A stretch of DNA of 55,615 bases from the NCBI RefSeq assembly GCF_003474435.1, contig NZ_QRNF01000024.1:1-55615 (forward strand). The letters are read 5' to 3'. The first letter of the stretch is position 1. Each line of letters starts with the position of its first letter. A model generated the notes under the pieces. It was not told where the DNA came from, did not search any database, and saw nothing but the letters and a program-made list of their open reading frames with translations. Source of the stretch: Ruminococcus sp. AF46-10NS (GTDB taxonomy: Bacteria; Bacillota; Clostridia; Lachnospirales; Lachnospiraceae). The translations under genes were made by a program, and so were the position numbers. Positions 18,425 through 26,697 of the stretch are shown here, one piece after another.

Positions 18425-18447
18425 TATCTGTTCGTGCAGGTGTATTG

Positions 18448-18852
18448 ATGGAAAGACTGAAAGCCTATGATCCGGAGCTTCCAAAAGATATGGAGCCGAT
18501 GGTGTATGTGAATTATTGTGAGAAAAGTGAGTTGGGGAATCCAAGATGCCAGAAGTTATCTGATTTGGATTCAAAAACCGTAGAACAGGACAAAGCCTGG
18601 TATGCTGATCGTGATCCCAACACCAACGAACCAAAAACGACAGTACAGATGTTTTTTACAGTATATTATGCTGAGAAGGGCGACAAGATGCTGCATCATT
18701 TTCAAGGTAAGATAGACATTGGTAGCGGAAATGGCGGTATCATCAGTCAGTTAAAGATGCAGAAAGAAATGAAGTTGACGGATGAAAGCTGGATCAGTTA
18801 CCAGCAGGGAAAAGATAAGACGGATAGAGGAGCTGATTTTGGTGTGAGATAA
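18448..18852 (+). pseudogene. Conjugative-element protein fragment
   Basis: A 134-codon frame whose product (contains LKAYDPELPKDMEPMVYVNYC and FFTVYYAEKGDKMLHHFQGK) resembles the domains found in large polyvalent proteins of Tn1549-type elements, from memory. There is no ribosome binding site, and the frame is open upstream of the ATG to a TGA near 18397, so it is probably the 3' end of a bigger gene. A good terminator follows. The function is unknown. Confidence 0.4.
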
Positions 18853-18855
18853 TTG

Positions 18856-18900
18856 AAAAAGGAATGGAAGTTACTGTTTTGGTAGCTTTCATTCCTTTTT
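18856..18900 (+). terminator. Rho-independent terminator
   Basis: GGAATGGAAG pairs with CTTTCATTCC, followed by TTTTTTTGACG. It lies just after the fragment gene's stop. The next 260 bp up to the minus-strand gene show no recognisable coding content. Confidence 0.75.
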
Positions 18901-19160
18901 TGACGTGAGAGAAGAGTTATTTTTGATTAAATAGATTGTTACATTCTAGTAGTGTTAATGTTACAAGAATATACACATCGACTACAGAATCTGTTTTCCA
19001 AAAACGAATAGATAGGTTTATTGAACAAAATAATATTAGGAGTACAACATAATATTAGTCATGTTGTAGACAAGGAAGATTCTGTGAGATATACTTGATC
19101 TTAAGAAAAAGGCGTTGTGAAATAAGGCTATTTATCATCTGACATGAAGGTAATTTTTGT

Positions 19161-19598
19161 CTAATCAATTGCCGTTTTTGTGCAATTTATAATGAAACAG
19201 GTCATGCCACGGATTGGAGTTCCGTCTGAAGAATAAGATATTTCACCTGTATTCCCAGAAAGGAATGAAGTTGAAGTAGCACTTTCTACCTCATTTCCAT
19301 TTTCATCGTAATTTTTCAGTGGAAAATCAATCACATACCAGTCATTCAGCGAGATCAATCCAATAGTGTCAAAGTTTCTAAAGTAGCTCATCAGGCTTTC
19401 TTCCGCATTTCCGCATAGATAACATTCAGATGTGTTTTCCAGGGATGAGCGCAGATCGTCAAAAGTTACATCAATGTCAGCACGGTGTTTAGTAGATACT
19501 GGTTGGGAAGATGTCTGCTCATGGGCAGAGGCATAATATGCGATGATTATGGAGATAACAATTATGACTGCCAGTATGGAAAGCCAGAAATAATCTAT
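19161..19598 (-). pseudogene. Membrane-anchored protein, 3' part (5' part is at 49286-49429)
   Basis: On the minus strand the frame runs from the repeat edge at 19598 through a membrane helix (WLSILAVIIVISIIIAYY), a linker SAHEQTSSQPVSTK, and an extracytoplasmic domain with ECYLCGNAEESLMSYF and IPIRGMT-like ending, stopping at 19161. It has no start codon because the first 11 residues are replaced by IS3 sequence. The missing beginning lies 30 kb away at 49429, joined by the same 111-bp sequence. The rebuilt protein would be about 156 residues with one N-terminal membrane helix and a CxxC pair outside. Function unknown. Confidence 0.65.
19488..19598. repeat. 111-bp direct repeat, left copy
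   Basis: Identical, except one base (G here, A there), to 49286-49396 in the same orientation. Both copies encode residues 12-48 of the same minus-strand membrane protein. Sequence on both outer sides belongs to that one gene, while the inner sides are unrelated (IS3 remnant here, serine dehydratase there). These are the borders of the 30-kb accessory segment. Confidence 0.85.
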
Positions 19599-19599
19599 A

Positions 19600-19930
19600 A
19601 TTCTTTGATTGCAAGGTATTTTGTTGTATTGCGTGTCTTGGTCAGGTTCACCTCCTCTCTATTTCGTCGAGTTTTTTAAGAAATCAATCTCCATTTGTTG
19701 CTGCTGTGTTTGAGCTTTTAGTAGTCGGTTTTCAGCTTTCAACTTCTCAATATCTGATAATTGAGAAATCGCTTTGTTCTTACCTCGTCGATCATATAAT
19801 CCTTCGATTCCTTTATCTTTATATTTTCTAACCCATGCATAAACTTGTCCGTAGGAGCAACCATATTTATTCGCTGTAGAAGAATAATTACATCCCGTGT
19901 TCAAGGCTTTGCGGTATTTTTTTGGATTTC
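19600..19930 (-). mobile_element. IS3-family insertion sequence remnant (orfA and start of orfB)
   Basis: The minus strand carries the orfA helix-turn-helix (NYSSTANKYGCSYGQVYAWV, then KGIEGLYDRRGK) and a C-terminal leucine-zipper-like helix (IEKLKAENRLLKAQTQQQQ). It ends at a run of A after which the -1 frame reads KLDEIERR, as expected for the programmed frameshift site of this family. Then GTG starts orfB (VNLTKTRNTTKYLAIKEL), which breaks off exactly at the direct repeat. The orfA start is also missing (stop before 19930). Not functional. Confidence 0.7.
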
Positions 19931-20040
19931 AATGTGTCAAACTCCCGTGTTTATGAAAGTTGTGTTTTTCTTGGCAATATGTTACAATTACTCCATATAA
20001 ATTTATAACTTTTCTAGACAGAAAGTAAAAGGGGAACGTC

Positions 20041-21065
20041 ATGAAGTGTATTAAAACAACGGACGCGGTAGGACATGTACTGTGCCATGATATTACCAGA
20101 ATTGTGAAGGATGTGGTAAAAGATACAGCCTTTCGTAAAGGACATATTGTACAGGAAGAAGATATTCCGGTTTTGCTATCTCTGGGAAAAGACCATCTTT
20201 ATGTGTGGGAGAAGGATGAAAATACTTTGCATGAAAATGAAGCAGCGCAGATTCTGTGTGATGTGTGCATCAATGAGAATATGCATCCAACGGATGTAAA
20301 AGAAGGAAAAATTGAGTTGATTGCAGATTGTGACGGAGTATTTCAGGTGGATGTGCCGAGGCTGGATGCTATTAATGAGATCGATGAGATTATGATTGCC
20401 ACCCGTCATACAAATTTCCCGGTAAAAAAAGGTGACCGTCTTTTAGGAACCCGTGTGATTCCGCTGGTGATTGCAAAAGAAAAAATGGATTTGGTGAAGA
20501 AAACAGCAGGAGAAAAACCGCTGGTATCGCTGGCACCTTATAAGAAACGGAAGGTAGGAATTGTAACCACCGGAAATGAAGTATTTTATGGAAGAATTAA
20601 GGATACTTTCACACCGGTAATCATCGAAAAAATGAAATCTTACGGTGCTGAAATTCACGGACATATTCTGTGCAATGATGATATGGAAAAAATCACTGCC
20701 GCTATTATGAAATTAAAAGAAGAAGGGGCAGATCTGATTGTCTGTACCGGTGGTATGAGCGTGGATCCAGATGATAAGACACCGGGCGCGATCAAAAATA
20801 CAGGAGCGAGAATCGTATCTTATGGTGCTCCGGTACTTCCGGGAGCGATGTTCCTGTTATCCTATCTGGAAGATGGCACACCGGTAATGGGACTGCCGGG
20901 ATGTGTGATGTATGCAAAAGCTACCGTATTTGATCTTGTTCTGCCACGTATTATCGCAGGTATAGAAGTGACAAAAAAAGATCTGCACATATGGGAAATG
21001 GCGGATTCTGTCTTGGCTGCAAAGAATGTCATTATCCGAACTGCAGCTTTGGAAAGGGCGTATAA
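20041..21065 (+). pseudogene. MoeA-like molybdopterin-binding protein, C-terminal frameshift
   Basis: A molybdopterin-binding (MoeA/MogA fold) protein of about 341 residues found in molybdenum-hydroxylase gene clusters, thought to help cofactor maturation. It has KKRKVGIVTTGNEVF, then GADLIVCTGGMSVDPDD and GTPVMGLPGCVMYAKA, the substrate-binding loops of the family. Near 20975-20985 a run of seven A seems one base short. In the next frame the gene would end GFCLGCKECHYPNCSFGKG and stop at 21065, a Cys-rich tail fitting the family, just before the moeA start. As it stands the frame instead runs into the next gene. An AGGGGAA-type RBS lies upstream. Confidence 0.75.
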
Positions 21066-21087
21066 GAGCAGGACAGGAGGAATAAGC

Positions 21088-21378
21088 ATGGAAAAGCTTA
21101 CGGTAGAGTAGGCACTGGAAGCACTGCTGGAACATACAAAAGTAATAGAGGAAACGGAAACTGTACCACTTTTGCAGGCATGTGGAAGAGTGTTGGCAAA
21201 GGATATGATTGCAGGATTTGATAACCCGCCGTTTGACAGATCACCTGTGGATGGTTATGCCTGCAAAGCGGAGGATATAACGGATGCATCAGAAAGTCAT
21301 CCGGTACAGTTGACGGTATTGGAAGAGATTGATGCGGGGCAGTATTCCAGAGTCACAGTGGAAAAGGGGCAGGCGGTT
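21088..21378 (+). pseudogene. moeA: moeA, N-terminal fragment with early stop
   Basis: The frame starts ATG after ACAGGAGGAATAAGC and reads MEKLTVE, then a TAG at codon 8, then the MoeA N-terminal region LLQACGRVLAKDMIAG, DNPPFDRSPVDGYACKAED and an EEIDAGQYSR strand. MoeA inserts molybdenum into adenylated molybdopterin. The homology ends near residue 96, before the catalytic domain. From there the frame continues into sequence that belongs to modC, so the rest of moeA is deleted. A functional moeA would have to be elsewhere in the genome. Confidence 0.78.
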
Positions 21379-22093
21379 CGGATGAAAGAATTTGGTGCAG
21401 AACTGGTGGAAGTGGCAGCCATAGAGGATCGCCCGCAGGCTATGATAGCAGCAGAGAGTGGCGCTGGCGAGAATTTTGCTGGCAAAGCCCAGAATTTTGA
21501 TGCTGGATGAGCCTTTTGCGGCACTGGATGAATTCCTGAGATGGAAGCTGGAACTGGAAGATATTATAAAAGAGTTTGGTGGAACCACACTGTTTGTATC
21601 GCACAATAGGGATGAAATTTACAGGATCTGTGACCGGGTATGTGTTATGAACCGTGGACAGTCCAGCGAGGCTGTTCCGATAAAAGAACTGTTTGCCGCG
21701 CCGGTATCCAGAGAGGCGGCATATCTGTCGGGATGCAAGAATTTTTCAGATGCGGCGGTGACAGCAGCAGGCGAAGTCATGGCTCTGGACTGGGGAATTA
21801 CATTGCAGTGTGATACCACAGGAAAAGAAGACGCCAGCAGTGTAGGAGTGCGAAGTCACTTTATACATCCGGTACTACCGGAAGCAGATGGCACAACGAA
21901 AAACGTATTTCCATGTAAAGTGGAAAGAGTGATTGAGGACGTGTTTTCGTATATCTTGATCGTATCTACGAAAGAAGAAGCCAGGATTCGCGTAGATGTG
22001 ACGAAAGAACAATGGCAGCAGTACCAAAAGCATATTTCTGGAAATAAGATATGGATTGGGATAGATGAAAAAGATGTGATGTTATTAAAATAA
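21379..22093 (+). pseudogene. modC: modC, molybdate ABC transporter ATPase, C-terminal remnant
   Basis: The second half of a molybdate-type ATPase. It lacks the Walker A region, its LSGGQ signature is damaged by stops at about 21440, and then QRVALARILLAKPRILMLDEPFAALDE (positions 21450-21530; Walker B) and VSHNRDEIYRICDRV (switch His) are intact. A C-terminal TOBE-like regulatory domain follows. It is joined at about 21379 to the moeA fragment. The segment between (rest of moeA, presumably modA and modB, and the start of modC) is missing, so the local molybdate uptake system is lost. Confidence 0.75.
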
Positions 22094-22094
22094 A

Positions 22095-22147
22095 TGAAAG
22101 AATCACCGTATCAAGGTTGAGGTAATCTATGATACGGTGATTCTTTC
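22095..22147. terminator. Bidirectional terminator between modC remnant and fdhD
   Basis: GAAAGAATCACCGTATCA pairs perfectly with TGATACGGTGATTCTTTC. The convergent genes on both sides and the A/T-rich flanks fit a terminator shared by both strands. Confidence 0.85.
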
Positions 22148-22212
22148 GTGAAAAATGCGAAAAAGCTTTCAATATCCAGTTCCGGTGGTTTAATATGCGG
22201 TTGTCAAACATT

Positions 22213-23010
22213 ATTTCGTAAATACTTTCATTCGATCCCTTCTGGCTGCACAGATCAGGGTCAGGTGATATTTTTTGCAAGATCAATTGCTTCAGAAGTA
22301 GGAGAAGCCTTGCTGGAGAGAATTGGAATCCCTGCATGGTTGACCTTTAAAGTCATATCAGTAGGTATTCTGCCGCTGGAATATACCATACATTGATGCA
22401 GGTCAATATTGTGCCGCAGAGCGTAGCCGATCACTTTATCCAAAGCATTGTGCCGTCCGATATCTTCGCAGGAAAACAGAATGTGATCTTTTTGAGCGAG
22501 AATGCAGCTATGTGTGGCAAAGGTAATGCCATGGAGAGGAGAACCATCCGCAAAGGCATCCGCCATATGAAAGATCCATTCTGGTTTCCAGAAAATCGGT
22601 GTAAGTGACTGCGGCTCTTTGGATGTAACAAAGTAATCATTTAAAATATGATTGCCGGTACAGCAGGTAGGAGTTACTTCTACAAAGGCATCCGATGAGG
22701 ATTGTGTGCTGCGTGCCGAATTTTTTAAATAGACTTTTGCACGTTTTCCATATTCACAGATATAGATATGATCTACATCTTCGGAAGACGTGATGATTTG
22801 TTCTGTCAGCAATCTTCCAAGAACCAGTTCAGTCAGATGCTGGGGCAGGCAAACAAGTTTCATAGTCAGATGATCATTTATATAGACATCCATCATATGT
22901 TCGTTCAATACTTCTTCTTGTTCCGTACGGGATTCTCCATTTCTTCCGATATATTGATATGTTTTTGTCTCTAGCAGAGACAGATTTTGTTATTGTTCGT
23001 TAATATACAT
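22213..23010 (-). pseudogene. fdhD: FdhD sulfurtransferase, interrupted
   Basis: FdhD passes sulfur from a cysteine desulfurase to the molybdenum cofactor of formate dehydrogenase. The body (22261-22908) has VTPTCCTGNHIL with the Cys pair, THSCILAQKDHILFSCEDIGRHNALDK and YSSGRIPTDM, all typical. Two lesions are visible. One missing base in an A run near 22275 removes the C-terminal YHLTLICAARRDRMKVF (restored stop at 22213). At the 5' end, the natural ATG (23010, preceded by GGAGAAATT) is followed at codon 7 by TAA, after which the same frame continues QNLSLLETKTYQYIG into the body. A TTG at 22908 is an unlikely alternative start. Confidence 0.78.
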
Positions 23011-23056
23011 AATTTCTCCAATTGAAAAAACAATTCTTTTATCATGTTTACTATGT

Positions 23057-23078
23057 GTTATACTAGATCTAGTATAAC
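23057..23078. promoter_or_regulatory. Perfect 22-bp palindrome, possible ModE-type operator
   Basis: The arms GTTATACTAGA and TCTAGTATAAC form a gap-free palindrome between divergent fdhD and the MOSC gene. The outer GTTATA...TATAAC half-sites resemble those of molybdate-responsive ModE. The location at the head of the moa operon suits an operator. The binding protein is not known. Confidence 0.6.
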
Positions 23079-23130
23079 AGACATCTCTTTATTTCGAAAG
23101 AGTGAATTGAGGGATGAAGGAGGAAATAAA

Positions 23131-23586
23131 ATGGGAAAGATTATGGCGGTAAATATCAGTGAGAAGAAAGGTACACAGAAAAAGAATGTACATAGTGCCA
23201 GACTGATGGAAGAATTTGGAATCGAGAAGGACGCCCATGCCGGCAAGTGGCATCGCCAGGTGAGTCTTCTTTCTTATGAAAAAATAGAAGAATTCAAGGC
23301 AAAGGGAGCACCGATCGAAGACGGAGCATTTGGAGAAAACCTGATTGTAAGTGGATACGATCTGAAGGCATTGCCGGTTGGCACCAGACTTCGCAGCGGA
23401 GAGGTATTATTAGAAGTGACACAGATCGGGAAAAAATGTCATAGTGGATGTGAGATTTATAAAATTATGGGTGACTGTATTATGCCAAGAGAAGGTATCT
23501 TTACCAGAGTACTTCATGGTGGCGTATTGACAGAAGGCGATGAAATTGTGATAGAGAAGGCAGCAGGTGAGGCAGATGGAGAATAA
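23131..23586 (+). CDS. MOSC domain protein
   Basis: A 151-residue single MOSC domain (molybdenum cofactor sulfurase C-terminal fold), a beta-barrel that binds or carries the cofactor and sulfur. Expected signature parts are [24 protein letters not shown] and [13 protein letters not shown] with conserved Cys, followed by [23 protein letters not shown] lies before the ATG at 23131, which is preferred over an upstream start because of the palindromic operator and spacing. It overlaps moaC by 11 bp, so both are coupled. Confidence 0.9.
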   Translation: MGKIMAVNISEKKGTQKKNVHSARLMEEFGIEKDAHAGKWHRQVSLLSYEKIEEFKAKGAPIEDGAFGENLIVSGYDLKALPVGTRLRSGEVLLEVTQIGKKCHSGCEIYKIMGDCIMPREGIFTRVLHGGVLTEGDEIVIEKAAGEADGE

Positions 23587-24061
23587 GCTGAATCATTTTG
23601 ATCAGAAGGGTAACGCTGTTATGGTGGATGTGTCCGGAAAGATACCGACATCCAGAACAGCAGTAGCAAAAGGCAAGATTTGTGTCTGTCAGGCTGTGAT
23701 GGATGCAGTGAAACAGGGGACTGTGAAAAAAGGAGATGTACTTGGAGTAGCAAGAGTGGCTGGCATTATGGCGGTAAAACAGACATCTCATCTGATTCCG
23801 ATGTGTCATCCGCTGATGATTCAGAAGTGTTCGGTAGATTTTGAACTGGATGAAGAAAATCTTGAAATTACGGCAATCTGTACAGCCAAAACGGAAGGTC
23901 AGACCGGTGTGGAGATGGAGGCGCTTACTGGTGTGAATGTGGCACTTTTGACAATTTATGACATGTGTAAGGCAATTGACAAGTCCATGGAGCTGACGGA
24001 CATTCATCTGGTAGAAAAAAGCGGAGGAAAAAGCGGGTTATATCGAAACCCGAAAGAATAG
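23576..24061 (+). CDS. moaC: MoaC cyclic pyranopterin monophosphate synthase
   Basis: A 161-residue enzyme that with MoaA converts GTP to cyclic pyranopterin monophosphate, the first step of molybdenum cofactor synthesis. The family core is present: [29 protein letters not shown] with the catalytic His region, and [20 protein letters not shown]. Its ATG lies inside the end of the MOSC gene, and moaA follows after one base. Length is normal and no lesion is seen. Confidence 0.95.
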   Translation: MENKLNHFDQKGNAVMVDVSGKIPTSRTAVAKGKICVCQAVMDAVKQGTVKKGDVLGVARVAGIMAVKQTSHLIPMCHPLMIQKCSVDFELDEENLEITAICTAKTEGQTGVEMEALTGVNVALLTIYDMCKAIDKSMELTDIHLVEKSGGKSGLYRNPKE

Positions 24062-24062
24062 T

Positions 24063-25037
24063 ATGAAGGATAGATTTGGAAGAGAGATTGACTATCTGCG
24101 GATATCCATTACAGATCGATGTAATCTCAGGTGCGTCTATTGTATGCCGGAAAATGGAGTTGTGCAGATCCCGCATGAAGAAATTCTGACTTATGATGAG
24201 ATTACCAGAATCAGCAGATGTATGACTGGTTTAGGTATACGTAAGATCAAACTGACCGGAGGAGAACCGTTAATTAGAAAGAATTGTGCCACACTGGTTC
24301 GAATGTTAAAAGAACTTCCTGGCATCGAAAAAGTGACATTAACGACCAATGGTGTATTGCTCGAAGAACAGATAGCAGATCTGGCAGAAGCGGGGCTTGA
24401 TGATATAAATATCAGTCTGGATACTTTAAATGTAGCAGAGTTTGCAAAGGTAACCAGGAGAGAAAGTCTGGATCGGGTGCTGGAGGGAATCCAGGCGGCA
24501 TTACAGTATCCGCAGATTGGATTGAAGATTAATTGTGTGCCGGTAGTGGAAGAGCAGGAAAATCTGGTATCGATAGCGAGACTTGCAAAGCAATATCCGA
24601 TTCATGTTCGTTTCATTGAAATGATGCCGATTGGATATGGAAAGGATTTTCAGTTTCGGGGAGAAAGTGAAATATGCGAAATATTAGAGAAAGCATATGG
24701 AAGAATGACTCCAATAAAAGAACGATATGGGAATGGACCGTGTCATTATTATAAAATAGAAGAATTTCAGGGTAAAATAGGATTTATCAGTGCGATGACG
24801 CATAAGTTTTGCGACCAGTGTAATCGTGTGCGTATGACAGCAGAAGGATTTTTAAAAGCCTGTCTGCAATATCAGACTGGAACGGATTTGAAGAATTTGA
24901 TGCGTTCAGGATGCACAGATGATGAACTGACAGAGGCAATACAGAAAGTAATATGGGAAAAACCGGTCAGTCATCATTTTACATCGGAAGAGATTGAGAC
25001 AGATGAATGTAAATTAATGTCCCAGATAGGAGGATAA
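24063..25037 (+). CDS. moaA: MoaA radical SAM GTP 3',8-cyclase
   Basis: A 324-residue radical-SAM enzyme that makes 3',8-cyclo-GTP. The N-terminal SAM cluster is Cys20, Cys24 and Cys27 (DRCNLRCVYC), with KLTGGEPL following. The second, substrate-binding cluster is Cys250, Cys253 and Cys267 (HKFCDQCNRVR, LKACLQY). The required C-terminal double glycine is present (SQIGG). Start and spacing indicate translation coupled to moaC. Complete and apparently functional. Confidence 0.97.
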   Translation: MKDRFGREIDYLRISITDRCNLRCVYCMPENGVVQIPHEEILTYDEITRISRCMTGLGIRKIKLTGGEPLIRKNCATLVRMLKELPGIEKVTLTTNGVLLEEQIADLAEAGLDDINISLDTLNVAEFAKVTRRESLDRVLEGIQAALQYPQIGLKINCVPVVEEQENLVSIARLAKQYPIHVRFIEMMPIGYGKDFQFRGESEICEILEKAYGRMTPIKERYGNGPCHYYKIEEFQGKIGFISAMTHKFCDQCNRVRMTAEGFLKACLQYQTGTDLKNLMRSGCTDDELTEAIQKVIWEKPVSHHFTSEEIETDECKLMSQIGG

Positions 25038-25043
25038 GGAATT

Positions 25044-25532
25044 ATGAAAGCTGCGATTATCACATCCAGTGATTCTGGATATGCAGGAGAGAGAGAAGAT
25101 AAAAGTGGCTCGGTAATCCAGGAAATTTTGGAAGCGAACGATTACGAAGTGGTGCATACCATTCTTTTGCCGGATGACAGAAAGATGCTGGCAGATGAGA
25201 TGGCTCGTATAGCAGATGAGGGAATAGCAGAGCTGATTGTAACTACGGGTGGAACCGGATTTTCGCCGAGAGACTGTATGCCGGAGGCAACAAAGGATAT
25301 TATAGAACGTGAAGTGCCGGGGATTCCGGAAGCAATGAGAGCATATAGTATGACGATTACACCAAGAGCTATGCTCAGTCGTGCAGCAGCAGGTATTCGA
25401 AAAGGAACACTGATCGTGAATCTGCCGGGAAGCCCGAAAGCAGTCAGAGAAAGTCTGGAATATATTATTCCAGCGCTGGAACATGGATTACAGATCCTGA
25501 CCGGGGAGGCAACGAACTGTGCCAGAAAATAA
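25044..25532 (+). CDS. MogA/MoaB-type molybdopterin adenylyltransferase
   Basis: A 162-residue protein of the MoCF fold that adenylates molybdopterin before metal insertion. It has LIVTTGGTGFSPRDCMPEAT (the GGTGxxxRD active-site loop) and LIVNLPGSPKAVRESL. MogA and MoaB share these features and cannot be separated by eye. RBS AGGAGGATAAGG lies upstream, six bases after moaA. The next gene overlaps its end by 14 bp. Confidence 0.92.
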   Translation: MKAAIITSSDSGYAGEREDKSGSVIQEILEANDYEVVHTILLPDDRKMLADEMARIADEGIAELIVTTGGTGFSPRDCMPEATKDIIEREVPGIPEAMRAYSMTITPRAMLSRAAAGIRKGTLIVNLPGSPKAVRESLEYIIPALEHGLQILTGEATNCARK

Positions 25533-26202
25533 TCGGAAAATGCAGACTGATATATCTGAATTAGAAAACGGTCAGTTGGCAGAACAGCAATTGCCATCAG
25601 ATTTTACGCTGGTAGTCCTGGCAGGTGGTGCCAGCAGTCATATGGGAAGGGAGAAGTCAGATCTGCTTTTAGATGGACAGACATTTTTGGAGATACAGAT
25701 CGGAAAAGGATGTCAGTTGGGAGCAAAACAGATCTTAATTTCTGGATATCGTGGAACACAGTGTGGGGAAGAGATTGTGCCGGATCGAATTTCCGGTCAG
25801 GGTCCACTTGGCGGTCTGGAGAGCTGTTTTCGAAGGGCAAAGACAGAAAAATGCCTGGTGCTGGGGGTAGATACGCCGCTGGTACCTGTGGAAGAACTTC
25901 AAAATCTGTTGAAGTTCGCAATGGAAAAAGCCGACCAACCGGTGACTATGCTGTGTCATAATGGAAAAGAAGAATCGCTGATAGAGGTATATGATGCCAG
26001 ACTTTATAAAGAGATCACAGATTTTCTGGAATCAGGAAGATCATCGGTGTATCGTTTTTTAAATACAGTGGGATATTCCCTATACCACACCAGTGCACCG
26101 GAAAACTATTTTCAGAATATCAATGATCCGGAAATCTATAAGAAAGTCTGCACGGAATGCGAAATTGCTGATATTTTCACAAAGGAATCCGTTAAACTAT
26201 AG
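25519..26202 (+). CDS. mobA: MobA-like molybdenum cofactor guanylyltransferase
   Basis: A 227-residue nucleotidyltransferase expected to attach GMP to the molybdenum cofactor, giving the bis-guanylyl form used by formate dehydrogenase-type enzymes. The N-terminal LVVLAGGASSHMGREKSDLLLD loop (with S-H in place of the usual S-R/S-S-R) and CLVLGVDTPLVPVEEL with the metal-binding Asp fit the family. The start is GTG within the previous gene or possibly ATG at 25549. The first 25 residues are a non-conserved extension. The tail RFLNTVGYSLYHTSAPENYF is repeated imperfectly just downstream. Confidence 0.85.
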   Translation: MPENNRKMQTDISELENGQLAEQQLPSDFTLVVLAGGASSHMGREKSDLLLDGQTFLEIQIGKGCQLGAKQILISGYRGTQCGEEIVPDRISGQGPLGGLESCFRRAKTEKCLVLGVDTPLVPVEELQNLLKFAMEKADQPVTMLCHNGKEESLIEVYDARLYKEITDFLESGRSSVYRFLNTVGYSLYHTSAPENYFQNINDPEIYKKVCTECEIADIFTKESVKL

Positions 26203-26320
26203 ATTTTTAAATACTGTAGGAATTTTTGTTTGTTATACGGAATCCAATGAGGGATATTTTCAGAATATTAACGATTCTGATACATATTTAAAGACTGAAG
26301 GGTATCTTGTCAATTGTTAA
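26203..26320 (+). pseudogene. Duplicated mobA 3' tail
   Basis: Right after the mobA stop the sequence again encodes a diverged copy of its last third: RFLNTVGIFVCYTESNEGYFQNINDSDTY against RFLNTVGYSLYHTSAPENYFQNINDPEIY. It has no start of its own. It is either the remains of a second mobA-type gene after deletion or a tandem tail duplication that has since diverged. Confidence 0.6.
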
Positions 26321-26335
26321 CAATTGACAAGATAC
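26302..26335. repeat. Perfect 34-bp inverted repeat
   Basis: Fifteen-base arms GTATCTTGTCAATTG and CAATTGACAAGATAC around TTAA. There is no T-run on the plus strand, so it may be a terminator for the minus strand, an operator or a cruciform. Confidence 0.6.
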
Positions 26336-26376
26336 TAAAATGATTATATAATCTCATCTTTGACAGTTGATTAGTT

Positions 26377-26418
26377 AAAAAAGTGCCACAATCCCTGTAC
26401 AAGGGGTGTGGCACTTTT
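26377..26418 (+). terminator. Terminator of the moa-mob operon
   Basis: AAAAAGTGCCACA pairs with TGTGGCACTTTT around a loop with a nested CCCTGTACAAGGGG stem. A classic rho-independent structure that can act on both strands. Confidence 0.85.
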
Positions 26419-26450
26419 ATCTGCATACACGAAATATAGTAATGTTTTAT

Positions 26451-26612
26451 CTCTGCTTACTTTTTTTCTGAATTCCTTTCATTTTCCGTTTTGTTATGAA
26501 TTGATAGTCCGTTCTGAATCCGCAGGTTTCATGGAGATCGTCAGTGATTTCCTGACGTTCATATATCGGCATGAAGCCCTGTTCTTCTATATCCGTAAAT
26601 TTTATGTCTTTT
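26451..26612 (-). pseudogene. Unidentified reading-frame fragment
   Basis: On the minus strand an open frame reads LKDIKFTDIEEQGFMPIYE, then QEITDDLHETCGFRTDYQF and a basic end KRKMKGIQKKSKQR before a stop. It has no ribosome binding site, and upstream it runs open into the operator region of the SDR gene. The composition looks coding, perhaps the 3' end of a lost gene. The plus strand here has no supported gene. Confidence 0.3.
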
Positions 26613-26646
26613 AAAGTGTGGAGTAATTGTTCTGTGGTATTATTAA

Positions 26647-26666
26647 TTACGCAATCGATTGCGTAA
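26647..26666. promoter_or_regulatory. 20-bp palindrome, LacI-family-type operator
   Basis: TTACGCAATCGATTGCGTAA is perfect and has the central CG dinucleotide typical of LacI/GalR operators. It lies about 30 bp before the ribosome binding site of the SDR gene, so it most likely controls that gene. No LacI regulator gene is in the window. Confidence 0.6.
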
Positions 26667-26697
26667 CGTGTAATTACTGCACAGAATGGAGGAGAAG

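Noticed and set aside
19640..19690. The orfA/orfB break of the IS3 remnant as another sequencing indel
   Set aside because: A -1 shift on an A run between orfA and orfB is normal programmed frameshifting in this family, so it was not counted among the indels.
26408..26614. Plus-strand 68-codon frame before the SDR gene
   Set aside because: No ribosome binding site, low-complexity hydrophobic composition, and a more convincing coding fragment on the other strand.
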